Shown here: piece after piece, positions 1 to 13,758 of the stretch | Position numbering within the stretch: the stretch's first letter is position 1 | Layout of the letters: every line of letters begins with the position of its first letter | Assembly (NCBI GenBank): GCA_958496175.1 | Contig: OY292275.1 | Location: forward strand, 52,095,701-52,159,700 | DNA from: Sisyra terminalis | Taxonomy: Eukaryota > Arthropoda > Insecta > Neuroptera > Sisyridae | Length of the DNA: 64,000 nt | Direction of reading: 5' to 3' | Notes under the pieces: generated by a model | The model's database searches: none | Seen by the model: only the letters and a program-made list of their open reading frames with translations | Told to the model about the DNA's origin: nothing | Made by a program: the position numbers and the translations under genes

Positions 1-1050
1 TCAAAGTTACATTAGACGTTACTATGGTATCAACATTCATTTTTTTAAAATAAAAAATATAGGTACAAACAAAAACTGATCTCAAACACAAAAATATGCA
101 ATAAATAAAAAATAAATAAAAAATAATATTTAATTGATAACCCTTGTATTGCTTTTGATAATTGAATGACAAAGTTATAAGGACCAATTAGGAAAATATA
201 TTTAATTTCTTTATGAAACATGTGAACAAATCATTTTATATAAAGCTATCTTTAAACGGTCTGTTCGATCATTTCTTCATCAAATAATAATCTTCCTTTT
301 TGTATTATAGCTTATTAATTTTCAATTTCATGGAAAAAATATTTTTTATTGTTTTCATTTTACTAGCATTAATTAGATTGTCGTTATAGTATTTGTTAAT
401 ATTAGAGTTATGATCCCTCGAAAACAACCCAAATTTCAACCCCAAAATGACACTTTTTACTTAAGTATTTATTGTCATATTTTTTCCCATAAGTCATTTG
501 ATATTAATTTGCACATGATTAATTCGTGCCTTTTATAAAATAGTAACTTCATTCTATAATATGTTGACTAATGCAAAATACTTTGGGTAGAAATTGAACT
601 TATTATGTTGACTTTGCAATACTCACGATGACGAAATGTTGGTTGTACATTTTTTTATCAAGTAACATCTTTAAAAGAACGTCATCAAATACATAAATAA
701 ATCCTGTAACGATAATTTTATCAGATTTAACATGGATTCCGTTGTTTACGTACGTTAAGCGGTTCTCGGTTATTTCTTATGTAGTTAAATTAAAGTTTTA
801 AACAATTTAGTTAACAATTAAATAAAGAGATATTCGATAACCATATGTTTTGGTTATCAAGGTACCGGTTATTTCTCGCATATTTTTAGTGAAATTATAA
901 TTAAAGTTGAATCAAGTAAATGAAGAAAAATTCAACAATGAAATTAATTTTTTTCCCTGTTTTCATGTATTTGCAATCTGCCCCTAGACAATGAGCAAAT
1001 TTGATCTACGTCCACGCTCCATATTGACTCTATGTTGAGTCAAATCGGTT
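1..1050. other. AT-rich intergenic or intronic DNA
   Basis: I see no gene here. The stretch is AT-rich, with a short A/T-run repeat (AAATAAATAAA) near 85-125. It ends where a LINE fragment starts. Confidence 0.4.
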
Positions 1051-1058
1051 CCTTGAAC

Positions 1059-1546
1059 TTACTCCCTGTGAGGCAATTCCAGAAACGTGTAGCGCTTCAG
1101 TCTATTGTTCTCTCCGCTGTTGTCAAGTAGGCTGATCGCCAGATGATTGGCATGGTCTTCCAGTCTTTTTTGATATTTTTGGCTGAATCTGGCGATCTCT
1201 TCTCTCATGGTGGCCACCTTCAGGTCTTTATGTATGTCGTGGTTAGTGATATACCATGGGGAGTTCGTAATGAGCCTGAGTATCTTAGACTGAAAGCGCC
1301 GGATGATCTCCACATTGGAGTTGCAAGTTGTTCCCCATAGTTCGATGCCGTAGGCCCAGACTGGCTTCAGAATTACTTTGTATATCAATAGTTTATTGTC
1401 CAGGGACAATTACGACCTCCAACCAATTAGCCACCGCAATTGACGGCATTTGGCTTTAAGCTGGTCTCTTTTGGCAGCTATATGTCTCCGCCACGTTAGT
1501 CTTCTGTCCAAGTGCATTCCGAGATACTTAACTTCTGTCGCCTGAT
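1059..1546 (-). pseudogene. jockey-type LINE reverse transcriptase tail (relic)
   Basis: Read on the minus strand this encodes the region after the catalytic box of a jockey-clade reverse transcriptase. It opens with a VKYLGMHLDRRLTW motif near 1535-1490, continues with NKLLIYKVILKPVWAYGIELWG and QSKILRLITNSPWY, and ends at a stop at 1059. One in-frame TAA (near 1408-1410) interrupts the frame just before LSLDNKLLIY, where an ordinary CAA would be one change away. The fragment is 5'-truncated and has no catalytic domain, so it is a dead copy. It belongs to the same family as the fragment at 5465-5946, since both share LLDNSG and the WAYGI-LW block. Confidence 0.75.
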
Positions 1547-4407
1547 CAATAAATAAAATAGATAAAGTATATTTCAAGAATGAAATGAAATCAAATATAA
1601 TGAATAAAATAAAAGAAGCTAAATGATCATTACAAAAAACCGTAAATTCAATTCTTTACAATTATAAAAGGTAATAAAAGAAAATATAAATACAAATTGT
1701 TTTGTTTGGATATTCAAATCAATTTATTTCATGACTAAGTTTTAAACATCTGAACCATAATTGGTGATGAGAACGGGATTTCAACGTCTTCCGACTCAAA
1801 AATATATAACTGACGACGAGGATAGGACTCATCCGACTCCGAAGTATAAAACTTTACTTTTAATTTATTAGATAACAAAGCATCTATAAATATTGTATGT
1901 AACATCAACAAAATGCATTCTTTAAAGTGCATCCTTTATCAATTTAAACGCATTAGTGTACGAGCGTGCTTTTTCAGCTGCCGATTGCTAATACGTTATA
2001 GTCAATAAAAATACTTATTATTATAACAATATATTACCGAATACACCAAAATATGTATACCGTTCCTGTGACACCAGCAAATATTAAAGAATACTGGCAA
2101 AAAAATTACACTTTAATTTACTCCCACAATGACCTCATTTAACAAAATTAGTATGACAACGGTAGAAAATATTTATACAAAACAACAAAAAGGAGAGTCT
2201 TTTCCCAGCATTTACTTCATTGTTGAAATATGGTTGTTGTATTAATTCTAAAAGGTGTTTATAACTATTTTTAAATTTAGTGTGCTATTCTAAGGCTAAG
2301 AGTCCGTCTTGATGCCTCCCTTAAATCCCTGGTCGTTTATTACTATTATACATGGTAAAAAGCTGTGCTTTCATTTCAATAAATAACGCGTGTAATTAAA
2401 ACTTTCCGGTATCACGTTTTTTTCTGCAATGCGTCTGATTTCATTAAATGTCTCCGGAAATTTTATTCATTTGCAAGTTCAATTCAAAAGGTTTGAATTT
2501 AATTCCATTACTTTTGATTCAGTGCTTTTCTTAAGGTCAGGCAACGTAAAATCTAAAATATCATTTGGGGTTTGTTGACCCATTGTTTCGGGGCTGGCTT
2601 ACTACTTAGTATTAAATTATGCTAAAAATGTGTTTATTTTGTAAAATCGTTTATATATAATTTATTTTTCTTCACTCTTTGATATTCAAGATTCCTGTAT
2701 ATCAATCGAAGTACAATTGAATCATACATCAAAATGATTAAAAATTTATTTTATTGAAAATATACCATATCTTCAACATGAAAATTCTATGAATGTTACA
2801 TATGAAATTAAATAAATAAACTATGAAAGGTTAAATTTCAATTTTTAAAGTGTAATTGTTTTTTGCGACTTCTGATTAACAATTTAAGTTTTACTATCGT
2901 TTTTACCAATCTGCCCCTATTTATTAGCCAACCAATCTCCGGGGTTGGTTTACAATTTTTTCGTGTTCTATAAAGACAAGCAAATAGTTTTACTATAGAA
3001 AACTGTGGCTTAAATGTTAACTTTTACAAAAGTCTATTTTTTCTTATAGTTTTAAGTTATTTTCCACTCTTTATTAATAAAATTAAAAAGAAAAATCGTT
3101 AAGGCTGAAATTTGGTCAACCAGTCCTAGCCTCTCCTATCCCTTTTAGGTGATATTTAATATTCAACGTAAAAATTCTGTTAAAAAGCATAAATGCATTA
3201 ATTCGTGGATTATTAAACTATTAAATATACAATTAGTCTATGTTAAAGGGAAAAATCAAAGTTAAAGTAAACGGAGCCTTTAAGCAACAATATTAAAGCA
3301 TGTAATCAATTAAAACCTACCATGTTAGGAGAAATAAAAAAAAATATAATTAATTTTACAAAATTTCGAAAAACTATATTTGTATTGTAGCTACTTTAGC
3401 TATATTAAAGTTATATTTAAAATATTCCAGTGTAATTTATAATTAAAGTATGTTAATTATTTCTTGACATACATAAAAAAAATGGAAAAGTAGCTTTGTA
3501 ACTGAATATATTTTCCACAATTTATAAGTTTTATAATTAGATTTTAAATCTCAACATGCACAAAAAGATATCAGCTGGAATACAATAGAATAAAATTATT
3601 TTTTAAAGTTTACTCATTATTCGTTCTTTCCTTTTGACTAAATACGAGTCATGTTATCATTAACTCGCATATATACAATTATAAATGACAAAGGAAATGA
3701 CATCCTATTATAACATCAAGGCTTGTTCAAATTAATGCTGTTTAATTTATTTCCTAATAGCAATACCAGGTGAAAGTTTCAAAATCGTATTAAAGGCTTT
3801 CTTACGGTTTCGATACATTAGGTCTTGTAAAAGATAATGGCAAGTGTATGATTTCAAAAGGGTGAAATTACCAACCTTTCCTGATGTACATATTTGTTAA
3901 CTATTAATACCTGTTTAGGGTTTTATTATTTTCACAATTAACTTGATTTCTTAGAACTTAAAGCATAGGTATAATACTTAGGTATCAATCAAAACCAAAG
4001 CAAAACCAAATATCTGTATTATTTTTTACAAAAATTTATATTTTTTTTCGGGAATGATACATTTTTGATAAATAAATCAAGTAATAAAAGTTTCGTGGTA
4101 TTTTCTACAGTAATCTGACATAAGTTTTATTCGATGGGTGCCAATTATTGAGATGTTTGTTGGATCGTACAATTTTTCATTGTATTTTCAGCTTCTGGAT
4201 TTCTGTTGGTAAACATAGAACAATCAATCGACATTGGTGATTTCATTATTGTTTAAGTTACTGCAATATACAAGTATATTCATTTTCTTGCATAATGAAT
4301 TCTGTTCTAGCTATCAGGAAATTTTCTTTAGATTTTAGGGCACTACTACATTGTTTAATGATTGATTTGAAAGATTAAATCCATTTTTGCTTATTCTTTT
4401 CAATTAT
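1547..4407. other. AT-rich DNA without recognised genes
   Basis: No convincing coding region. A short minus-strand ORF (1735-1932) gives no recognisable family. Just upstream of it on the minus strand a frame reading SAAEKARSYTNAFK faintly recalls the C-terminal part of hAT transposases, but this is too weak to call. Confidence 0.35.
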
Positions 4408-5345
4408 GTAGGGGAGAGCGGGAACAAAAGTAACAATTTGTATTTTTACCTTGATTTCTGGCTGGGTGTTATTATTGCCATTAAATGAATATAACCACAA
4501 ATAAATTTAGTTTATGTTGTTCACAATAGTAAATTGATTTATTGAATTATGGTGTGTTTTATATGAATAACACAGAGTTAAAAAAAATTGTCCGTTGTTA
4601 CTTTCGACCAGGTAGGCGAGTCGAAAGTAACACGTTGTGGGTCGAAAGTAACAAGACTGCTAAGGGTTGCTAATAAAAACAATTCAAGTTAAATCAACAT
4701 ATTACTTATTTAAAGACTTTATATTATTGATATAAACCAAATTCAGCATTTTAAATACTCAAAAAATATATATTTTAAGGAAATAAATTAATAGAATGCC
4801 GCGACAACGTATAAGAACTACTGCATGAAGAACTACTGACACGGAAATGTATCGAAAACAATTCTATTCAAGTAGATAATCATAAAAATATGATCTTAAT
4901 AATAAAATCAGTACGAGGACAAAAGTAACATATTACTTTTGTGCCCTAGGGGGCTATGTTACTATGGTACCCATTCTCATTTTTAATAAAATGTGCAACA
5001 TAACCTTAAAACGGAATACTAGACAAAAATGAATTTAAACAATGTACAATTTATCCAATCAAGAATGGATATGCAAACATTTGGATTGCTATGATCCTTT
5101 TACGACTATGTAAATAATGAATAAAGAAACATCGAAAAACTTATTTTTGGCTCGTTAAAACACATTACGTCCTATTATTTAACCTTACAATGCACTGCGC
5201 ACGCGTCGACTTAATACGATTGAGGGGGGTGCTCTAGGCTATCACCTGATAGGAGCAAAACGATGTTCGCCCATTGGAAAAACCTAGAAAGCATTTGTTA
5301 CTTTACTCTCGACCCATCGTTACTTTTGTACCCAGTCTCCCCTAC
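4408..5345. mobile_element. 938-bp inverted-repeat DNA transposon (non-autonomous)
   Basis: The ends are imperfect terminal inverted repeats of about 27 bp: the left starts GTAGGGGAGAGCGGGAAC and runs into AAAAGTAAC, and the right is its near complement (GTTACTTTTGTACCCAGTCT, then CCCCTAC). Both ends are flanked by TAT, a possible 3-bp target duplication. Inside are several copies of TCGAAAGTAAC or its complement (4597-4607, 4621-4631, 4642-4652) and AAAAGTAACATATTACTTTT near 4922-4941, so the ends are echoed internally. I see no transposase coding sequence, so it would depend on a relative elsewhere. The superfamily is unassigned. Confidence 0.7.
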
Positions 5346-5464
5346 TATATTTGCTAATATTAGTCGCTTTTACGTTAGAACCAAACATCTTCGAAATTGA
5401 TTAAATTCAAATTGCTATATTAATTTTTTTTCCAAATACTTACAATTTTTTTTCTTGTCCTGTA

Positions 5465-5946
5465 ACCTGTCAGGAACATCTGGGGTGTCCCATCTTTGAA
5501 ACCATGTAGTGATCCCGCTATTATCTAAAAGATTTACTGCTAAGTACTTAGAAGAATTTTTGAGCTTTTCCCGATAATTTACGCTGTATTTTTGATTTCC
5601 AGCCTCACGTGACCTGGGTATATTGGTATCGCCATGAATTATGGTTTTGTTTATATATGCTAGGAAGCATTGATTATTTATCGGAATGTTTTTGATTGGA
5701 ATCTTTGAAGAATCTCAACATTAAAATTAGATGCAGTGTCCCAAAGTTGAATCCCATAGGCCCAAGCGGGTTTCTGTATAATCTTTTAGATAAGGAGCTG
5801 GTTTTCCCAGGACTGTGAGGATAATTTCCCCATCAGCCAATACATTTTCTTGAATTTTTTATTTAGCTGTTCTTTAGTTCTGATTAAATCAGCTACTCGT
5901 ACAAACCGCCTGTCTAATTGCATTTCCTGGCATTCAGCGACTTCTT
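5465..5946 (-). pseudogene. jockey-type LINE reverse transcriptase tail (relic)
   Basis: The minus strand reads EVAECQEMQLDRRFVRVADL, then KPAWAYGIQLWDTASNFNVE, and after at least one frameshift NSSKYLAVNLLDNSG. The order and spacing match the fragment at 1059-1546, so this is a second copy of the same family with more damage. A stop lies in QLLI*KIIQKPAW and another near the frameshift region. No YADD catalytic box remains. Confidence 0.7.
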
Positions 5947-7919
5947 TACAGTTTTTAAAAACATATTGCCTGTTTATTTGGAAAAGTTATCGGAACCTTA
6001 AATTTCCATGTTGAATATTTGATGATATTTCAATGTTAGTCTCATGTTAATGATATTTCTCCTCAATTACCGTAATTTTGCACACAATTAACCAAACTGG
6101 AGCCAGCTGTTGTCGAGGAAAAACACAGAACGTTGTTGTAACATTGTTGCAAAGAATTAAAGGGGTTGAATTCTTTTTTCAGTTTTAAATCCAATTTTCC
6201 TACCAGTACGTGGCTGCCCCACTAAGCTCTTAAGAATATACTAAAATCCAAGAATATTACTGTATAAGATTAAGAGTGTTTTCTTATTTAAAACGAGATC
6301 CTGCTTAAGCCCAAGTTCATTAAAATCGTTTTCATTATTGTTAAAGATAACATATCAGTTATAAAGTTATTCTATCTTTTAAATTGGAAGTAGTCATACA
6401 AATTGACAAATTTTCGATTAAATCAGTTTGGTGGTCTGGGAAATTAACGCTAACAAAAATCATGACATGGTATTTTCACATATAAAAAAAATAATAAATT
6501 ATATTTTGCCAAAAGTAATACCTTTATGATTGTATAAATATTAAATAGTTTTAAAAGTTCTTTGTTTACAAACAAAGATTAATAGTTGTATAAAATACAA
6601 ACACCTCATAGTAAATTTATTTGGTTTAAGATTAACATTGTTCTTTTGTGAAACTTTACATAAGTAATTTATCCAAATATCAATACACAATTGCTTCTTG
6701 TTTATTTTTGACTCAATTTCACATATTTATAAGACGTGTTCTTGAAAAATTGTCCTTTGTGTTTGGAATAAATATATATTTTCCTTGTATGAATAAATTT
6801 TCATATGGAACATAAAAATTTCTTAATCATTTACCACATTTTGTGGAAAAAAAGTTTAAATATTGGAAGAAGTAAAATACTGAATATTGAAGTTGCCCTC
6901 GGGCATTAAAAATTAAAAACAAAAATGCAAGAATGTCTATAGTCTTTAATATTGATTGGAAACTGAATAATGTTACATAGAATTTGAAAAATGAGACGTC
7001 ACAATTTTATTAGGAATTATTTATAAAGAAAAATCGTTCTTATGAAAATCATTTACTAGTTTTCCAGTAAAATATTATAATAAACTGATCTCTTTGATCT
7101 TGAATTAATATTTCTCAGTTTTGGTACTATAGAGTAAGAGTTGAGATTTAGCTAAAGGATTTCTAAGAGACGCAGCCTATCTAGAAAAAGTGCTATAAAT
7201 GAAATATCAGTTTGGAATATATTTTAAAATATACTTTAATTAATTTAAAGTTCCACTCATTACGTTTAAGGTAAAGTTAATTATTAAAGTTGCAATGAGC
7301 TTTAAGTATTAATGTAAATATTTAATTTATATGATTAAAATTTATAATTTATAAGACGTTGTTACAAAATTTAACTATAGTAAAATCAATATGCAAAGCT
7401 TAAGAAGTTCATTTTTTTATTCTACAGACTTAGATTAGTCTGGCGGACTAGTGTTTACAAAACAGAACAATTTTAATGAAAGTGAAATTTAAAGCAAAAA
7501 TTTGACTTCGTTTTGAAAAAAAAAATCGATTTATTGCATCTTGCATTTTGGGCTTGTTTTGCATCAATAGTGCAAAGCTCATAGCACATATTACTTATTA
7601 CAAATTACACATTACTACAGCACGAAATGTTATCATTCACAAAATTAATTACTTTGATTTAAAAAATAATAAATTTTGTATAGTAAAGTTATAAATTTCC
7701 ATAAGTATACAGTAAAAGAGACTCACAGGTAGGTCAAAAGAGAAATAAATTGGTTATTTATTTTTACTACTCCCTTATAAAAGTGTGATTATTATTTTTT
7801 ATTGGGATTATTTAAAGTCGCTTTAACTTCTCAGGTTATTAACGACTATAGGACATAGTGTAAACAATGCCCACTACAATATATAGTACATATATATTTT
7901 GCGTAGTAAATCTATAATT
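5947..7919. other. AT-rich DNA without recognised genes
   Basis: No coding region, RNA gene or clear repeat recognised. Confidence 0.35.
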
Positions 7920-7927
7920 AATAACTT

Positions 7928-8620
7928 CAGTGGCGTAGCTACTTAGGTGCTAGGCGGGGCAGTGCCCCGGGGCCCTCGAATCCTTACCGAAATCTCGATC
8001 GAACTGAATTTTTGGAAATCCAGTTGGAAGTTCACCAATTATGTAAGGAAATAATAAGTAAATATGGAGTGCTAGAATGCGACTTAACGGAAGTATTTAC
8101 AACGATGTTATTATTCTTTACAATTCCTGTCACTTCTGCAGCAGCTGAAAGGTTATTTAGCAAATTAAAAATAATAAAAAATTATTTAAGAAATAATATG
8201 AGCCAAACTCAACTCCGATATTTGTCGCTAATAGCAATTGAAAACAAAACCGCATCAAGCCTGGATTTAAACGAAGGCTTTGATACTTTTGCGAAAACTT
8301 AAGCTAGGAAAAAATTGTAAATATAATTGTTATTTAGTCAGTTGGTAGGCCCAACCTTTATATAATAAACCCTTGAATCTTCTCTATTTCGTTTTATTAG
8401 TCAAACCTACACCAAGTATTAATTGTAATTTATGTCGTTACTGCTTAATATTTTTATAATCTGCCCTGCAGTGCACAAAAAAGAGCTTAAGTAGCTTAGC
8501 ATTTTTAAAGTATTTGTATATTTCATATTTTTGTTTGATAAAATCTAATCAGTTTACATAGCAGTGGGACCCCATTTTTTAATTTGCTTCAAGGTCCTTG
8601 GTTACCTACCTACGCCACTA
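7928..8620 (+). mobile_element. internally deleted hAT transposon
   Basis: The element begins CAGTGGCGTAGCTAC and ends with the near complement CTACCTACGCCACTA (13 of 15 pairs match). It is flanked on both sides by the identical 8 bp AATAACTT (7920-7927 and 8621-8628), the target-duplication length of the hAT superfamily. At 693 bp it is far shorter than an autonomous hAT element and keeps only the end of the transposase gene. A GC-rich stretch (about 7951-7978) follows the left end. Confidence 0.88.
8012..8302 (+). pseudogene. hAT transposase C-terminal dimerisation domain (hATC), truncated
   Basis: An open frame of 96 codons carries the hATC signature PVTSAAAERLFSKLKIIKNY followed by LRNNMSQTQLRYLSLIAIE, which mediates transposase oligomerisation in hAT proteins. 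The frame extends upstream without an ATG (ELNFWKSSW in another frame; EFLEIQLEV in this one), so this is the 3' end of a deleted gene. The DNA-binding zinc finger and catalytic core are missing, so no activity is expected. The residues that remain are intact, which suggests a fairly recent deletion. Confidence 0.85.
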
Positions 8621-11034
8621 AATAACTTAAGTAGTTCTTATACCAATAATGATAAACGTATATGATATCTAATAATAGATATATAAATAGGGTGGAAGCG
8701 ACAGTGGTAACAATAGCAATGGAAGTAGTATAGTAATAGCAATCATAACTATAACAGTAACCATCAATGTTATAGTATAAAAATCTGATTATAGTAGGAG
8801 GTATGTGATTATTGATGCACCACATTTTGTCATATTGTACCTACTGACATTCTCAAAAACTTGGATAGAAAAAAAATGTATATTTAAGAGTTTAGGGCTA
8901 TTAGCATCTATGTGCATATCTCGGTTTTCATTTGAAAAAAAAATAATACTTGCTTTACCAATTTAAACTTTAATTAATTAAGAGTGGATAATGCCTTCTT
9001 TAAAATCAAAAACTGGATTTTAAGATGAAAAATATTTGTTTGAAAAACAAAAACCTTATTTTATATAAGTACCTAGTATCTATATAATACGTGAATTTCT
9101 TTAAAATTTATGTGATAGGACGGGTAATAAAATAAAAAACAAAATCCACGCGTAATGTTATTTGTTCTGGTTTAACTGAATATGTACATAAATGTACACA
9201 TAAAAGAAAACATTATAACAATTTCAGGAATACAAATATTCATTTGGCTTATATTATTTTTCCTTCTTTTTTTTTGAAAATATTTCAAACAGGAAATTAT
9301 TTTACCATAAGTATCAATACTCCTTATATGTGCGCATGTTCAATGAAGCAAGCCATAAGCGCTTCGATAATTTGAATGGACTGCTTTTAACGATGCACAT
9401 ATATCTGATAAATGAACACATCTTTCAATGCAAGAAGTTATTAGCCAATGGGGCTGCGAGATTTAAAAATGTTCATTTGTTTTGATTGTTGAAAATTTGA
9501 AAATTTAACGAAACCACTCCCATTGCCATACGCAAATACGTATACGTTCATATACGCAATGGAACATTTATTCACTGATGGGGCCCAACGATACATGCAT
9601 TATATTATCAAAGGCTTAGATTTCAAAATACTTTAAAATAAACAGCAAAAACTTAAAATTTGATTTTTGAAATGAAAAAAAAAGCATTTCATTTAACTTG
9701 AAGTTAATTGAAATAATTAACTAAAAATATTATTACTTAATTACTAAGCTGATTATTTAATGAACATATAAAAATTGTAATAAGGAGTTTTGAATTTGAT
9801 AAAAAAAATCAAATGAATTACTTCTCTGATTAAAATATTTTTTTTCTAAATTTATAGAAAAAATATTGTGAAAGGAATATTCATATACCTGAAAATATTT
9901 TCTCCTTTTTGTTGGTATATTTAAGTTCATAAGTATTTGGATAAACAATTACAGTTGATATTAAGTGTGGCAGTGGTTTTTTTTCCCACTATGTAGTATT
10001 ATTTCAAAAAAAATGAAAAAAGCATGCTTTATAAAGATAGTATAAACTTCAAAAGTAAAATAAAACTATATTAAAATTGTATCGTGGTTAAAAAAGTATA
10101 TACATAAAGTAATATAAATATAAATATAAATAAAGCATAATCAACTCCTTAGCCGTATTAAAATGCGAGATCAATCTAATGAAACGAATAGAATAGTTAC
10201 AAACAATATACGGTATTAATGGAAATAAATATTAAATATTAAAATAAATATTACGGAAATAAATAAAATACTTATCAATGTTAAAAATAAAAATATACGG
10301 TATACTACCAGAACTGTGATTTATACCGAAGGGGAAGAATAGTTTGAAAGTCTTATGGCTAACCTTCCGTTCCTCCCAAACAGAATAAAGTGGCAAAATA
10401 AGTTTTCATATTATCACCGCAAAAACAAAAACTTGGATATTCTATAGAAATTCACAAGAAACTAACGTCCCAAGCATCTTAAGGATGTTATGGAGATTCA
10501 GTCGGAGTCAAAATTATATGAAAATAGAAATTCGGGAATAATTACGTTGTACAGTGTACCATAAGATGAATAAATGGGTCGATATTTAAAAAACTGTAGA
10601 TAGTTTAAGAAAAAATCGGAAATATCACCAAAAATTTTAAACAAAATAAGAAAAAACAAAAAATATAGAAATTTTTTAACTAACTTTTGGGACTGAATAT
10701 GTCTTGATTTCAATTTAGCAAATCAAAATATTATCGATTTGATGCTCATAAGTTATGAATTTAGAATTTCTTAATAAGATTAAGTCAAAAATTAAATTAA
10801 AGATTACTTAACTAGGGAAAAAGAAAAAATCGTCTGTAACTTATAAAAAAATACCTTTATATAAGGAATCACTAAAAAATAAAGGAACAACGAGCTTAAT
10901 GTGTATTTAAATCATAAAAAATCGTTAATATCACCACACATCCAGTCCATGGTACTATTACAAATTTTGAAAATGCGATCTTAATAAACATTATGCATTT
11001 AATATATTGTCATTATGCCTGGAACGTAATTTAA

Positions 11035-11135
11035 TACAAAAAATATCAGTTGTTGAAAAAGCTTTTTCTGTATTTACGCTAGTTGGTGGTACTATAAGCA
11101 AAGCACGATAAACTTTTTCCTAAATATTTACTTCT
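11035..11135 (+). pseudogene. possible hAT transposase C-terminal relic
   Basis: A short plus-strand frame reads SVVEKAFSVFTLVGGTISKA, which resembles the SxxERxFSxxGxxxxKxR core of hATC domains. It ends at a stop straight after the motif and there are no visible terminal repeats. The match is short and could be chance. Confidence 0.3.
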
Positions 11136-13387
11136 ATATCCCTCATTTTCTATTTTGGTTCGTTGAATTTTGTTTAACTTTCGATAACTCTAACTTTAGT
11201 TCAAAATACAATTTATTTTCACTATCAACATAAATGTCATCATTATTCTCGATAACTTTACCGAATTCTTTTGAAAAAGGATAGATTTGTGGGTAAAAAA
11301 ATAAAAAAAAAATACTGTTAGCTTGCTCAAATTCGATTTTGTTAGTACCTTTTCTTTTTTTTGATTTTTAAATTAATTATAGTTTGGTAATTACCCTAGA
11401 CTTTTTTTAGTTCCAACTTTGCAAAGTATTCATACCGAAATTAATTTTACCCGGTTCGGCGACAAAAAAATAAAAATTTATTCTGTTTTACTACGATGGC
11501 GATTCGTGAATAAATAGAAAAATATAATATTTCAAGAAAATTTTAGTAAATATCGAAAAAACAGTATATATACTTGTGAATACCGGTATTACAAAATTGT
11601 ACAAGGGGATCAAAATACCGGTGATCGATGTCTCGGTATACCAGTATTACAATTCGTATAGATCACACAAAAGAAATTATAAAATCAATTGAAATGGTTA
11701 TGGCAAATTTTCTTTATATGAAGATATTTTTAATTCATCCAAAACTATCAAAAACAAAGGAACTAAGGACATCAAAATGGTATATTTAATTCATACTTAA
11801 AGACGGATGGGAAATATGAACTTTAAAATATGAGGATTTAAGGAAACTAAACGCATTTGAAATGTGGATATATTGCAGTTAAGTAACTTTAATATTTTTT
11901 TTTTAATTTTTTACTTAGGTACTACCTTCTTTTCAAAAAAACCTATTGAGATAGATATCTAAAAACATCTAGGGTCTTAATAGTTAATTAGTAGTTACAC
12001 ATCTCTTAAGTAGATATTGTTATAATATTTTTTGGAGCCAATTAACAATACTTCTAGGCCAGGTCCAATATAATTTTGTGAAAGTACAAATTTAAGATTT
12101 TTACTACCGCCAAAGGAATTATCCAATAGTAAAGCAATATCAATAATTGTACACATATGGGGCATAAAATTTAACAAGTTCACGGGCTATATGTTAGGCA
12201 GGCCTGATCTAGGCCCTTTTCAAATTTTTATAGTTTCGTTGATATATACATTTTTAACGTCTTTAGGTAGTCAAAAAATGTAGTCATTTAATTGGACAGT
12301 CGCAATTTAGTTAAAAAAATCCAAAAATTTAACTTTAAATAAGTTTTTTTCCAAGTTCCCTAGAAATATTCAACCAATCTCGTGTTATATTTATTTTTAA
12401 AAGAAATGGTCGTAAAATAAAATTTTCAAATGTGCGAAGTTAAAAGCTCACAAAAGCTTTGATAGATTTAAGAGAATATATTACAAAAATAGAAAACAGT
12501 AGAAGACAAAAAAAAATGTAAATTTTCACAATGTGAATACAAATGTGCATAGAGCTTACATATTCCTATGTAATACTAAGGTATTGGCATATGTATCTTC
12601 ATAAAATCAAGAACAAAGTTTTTTTACCAAAATGTTGACTTATTTTTTGTAAATCTGAACTTTTTTGAAAATCAAAATATAGTTTTTTAAATACTTTACC
12701 TTTAGTCAAAAATTACTTCGATAAACATAACGAATATACGTTATAGTAATAGTCTTGTATTTAGTATATTCAGAGAATATGTATATAAATTAAAGTCCTA
12801 TATCTACGAATATTAGAATTCCTACTTTGAATATATTATAAGTATTTTTTTTTCTTTCATTTTCAATCTCAAGGTATGCTTACTTATTTAAAAAATATTC
12901 CAATAAAATTTAAACTTTATTGAAATTTTGTTTTTAATATCCTCATATTACAATTCAATGTTTCAACTTCCAATGTAGCACTATATAAATTCATATCATT
13001 CTTTTAACGTATAAATGTTCTAAACAAAATTTAATCAAAAATATGAAGAAAAAATTACTTTGTTACAAATATTGATTCAGTATGAGAAAATGTTAGTTAG
13101 GTATTTTTAATTTCGGAAAAAATTCTTTTAAATAAAATATTAGTAATGTATGAGGTTGGGTATAGAGTGGAGTTTAAAGGTCCAATTTCACTACTCCGTA
13201 TTATATTGTGAAAACCAACCCTGTTAATTTGGAACGCATAATGCTAATCAAACAAACAAATATCTGATCATGTTTAATTTAATTTTTAATGCGATCATCT
13301 TTATAGAAGATTTTCATTTTACATTTTTGCTTGACCTTGTCGTCTATCTCTTTTTGCCCCTTAGTAGGGGCAAAAGGGGACGGCTAC

Positions 13388-13758
13388 GGGGTAAAAAGGT
13401 CCTGTATTTATTTTAAGTATTTAACAGGTGTTATGGATTAACAACAGTATTTAAATCAATGAAATATTTCCAGATTTTCATTTGGAAAATTTTATTACAA
13501 CCATTTTAAACATAACATAAAACTCTTCTTTCTTTATAATAATATTGACATTAATTGTAAAATAAGAAATATTTTTTTATATCTTTATCTTAACTAAATC
13601 AAACATATCATTTCCTGAATGACAATTATAACAAACGAAATAATCGAACCCTCGGTTAGAAATACAGTTTTCATGGGTCCATTGCTTGCAAAGATTGCGT
13701 TGAATCCAATCTTCATGTGGCTGGGTAAGGAAAAAGTCCACGTGGACCTTTTTACCCC
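13388..13758. repeat. bracketing 15-bp inverted repeat
   Basis: GGGGTAAAAAGGTCC at 13388-13402 is exactly complementary to 13744-13758. The right copy sits inside a larger local palindrome centred on CCACGTGG (about 13733-13758). This may be the remains of a small inverted-repeat transposon; there is no clear target duplication. Confidence 0.4.

Noticed and set aside
1735..2000. Minus-strand frame with a SAAEKA motif resembling hAT transposase C-termini.
   Set aside because: Following residues do not fit the hATC pattern and no terminal repeats were found.
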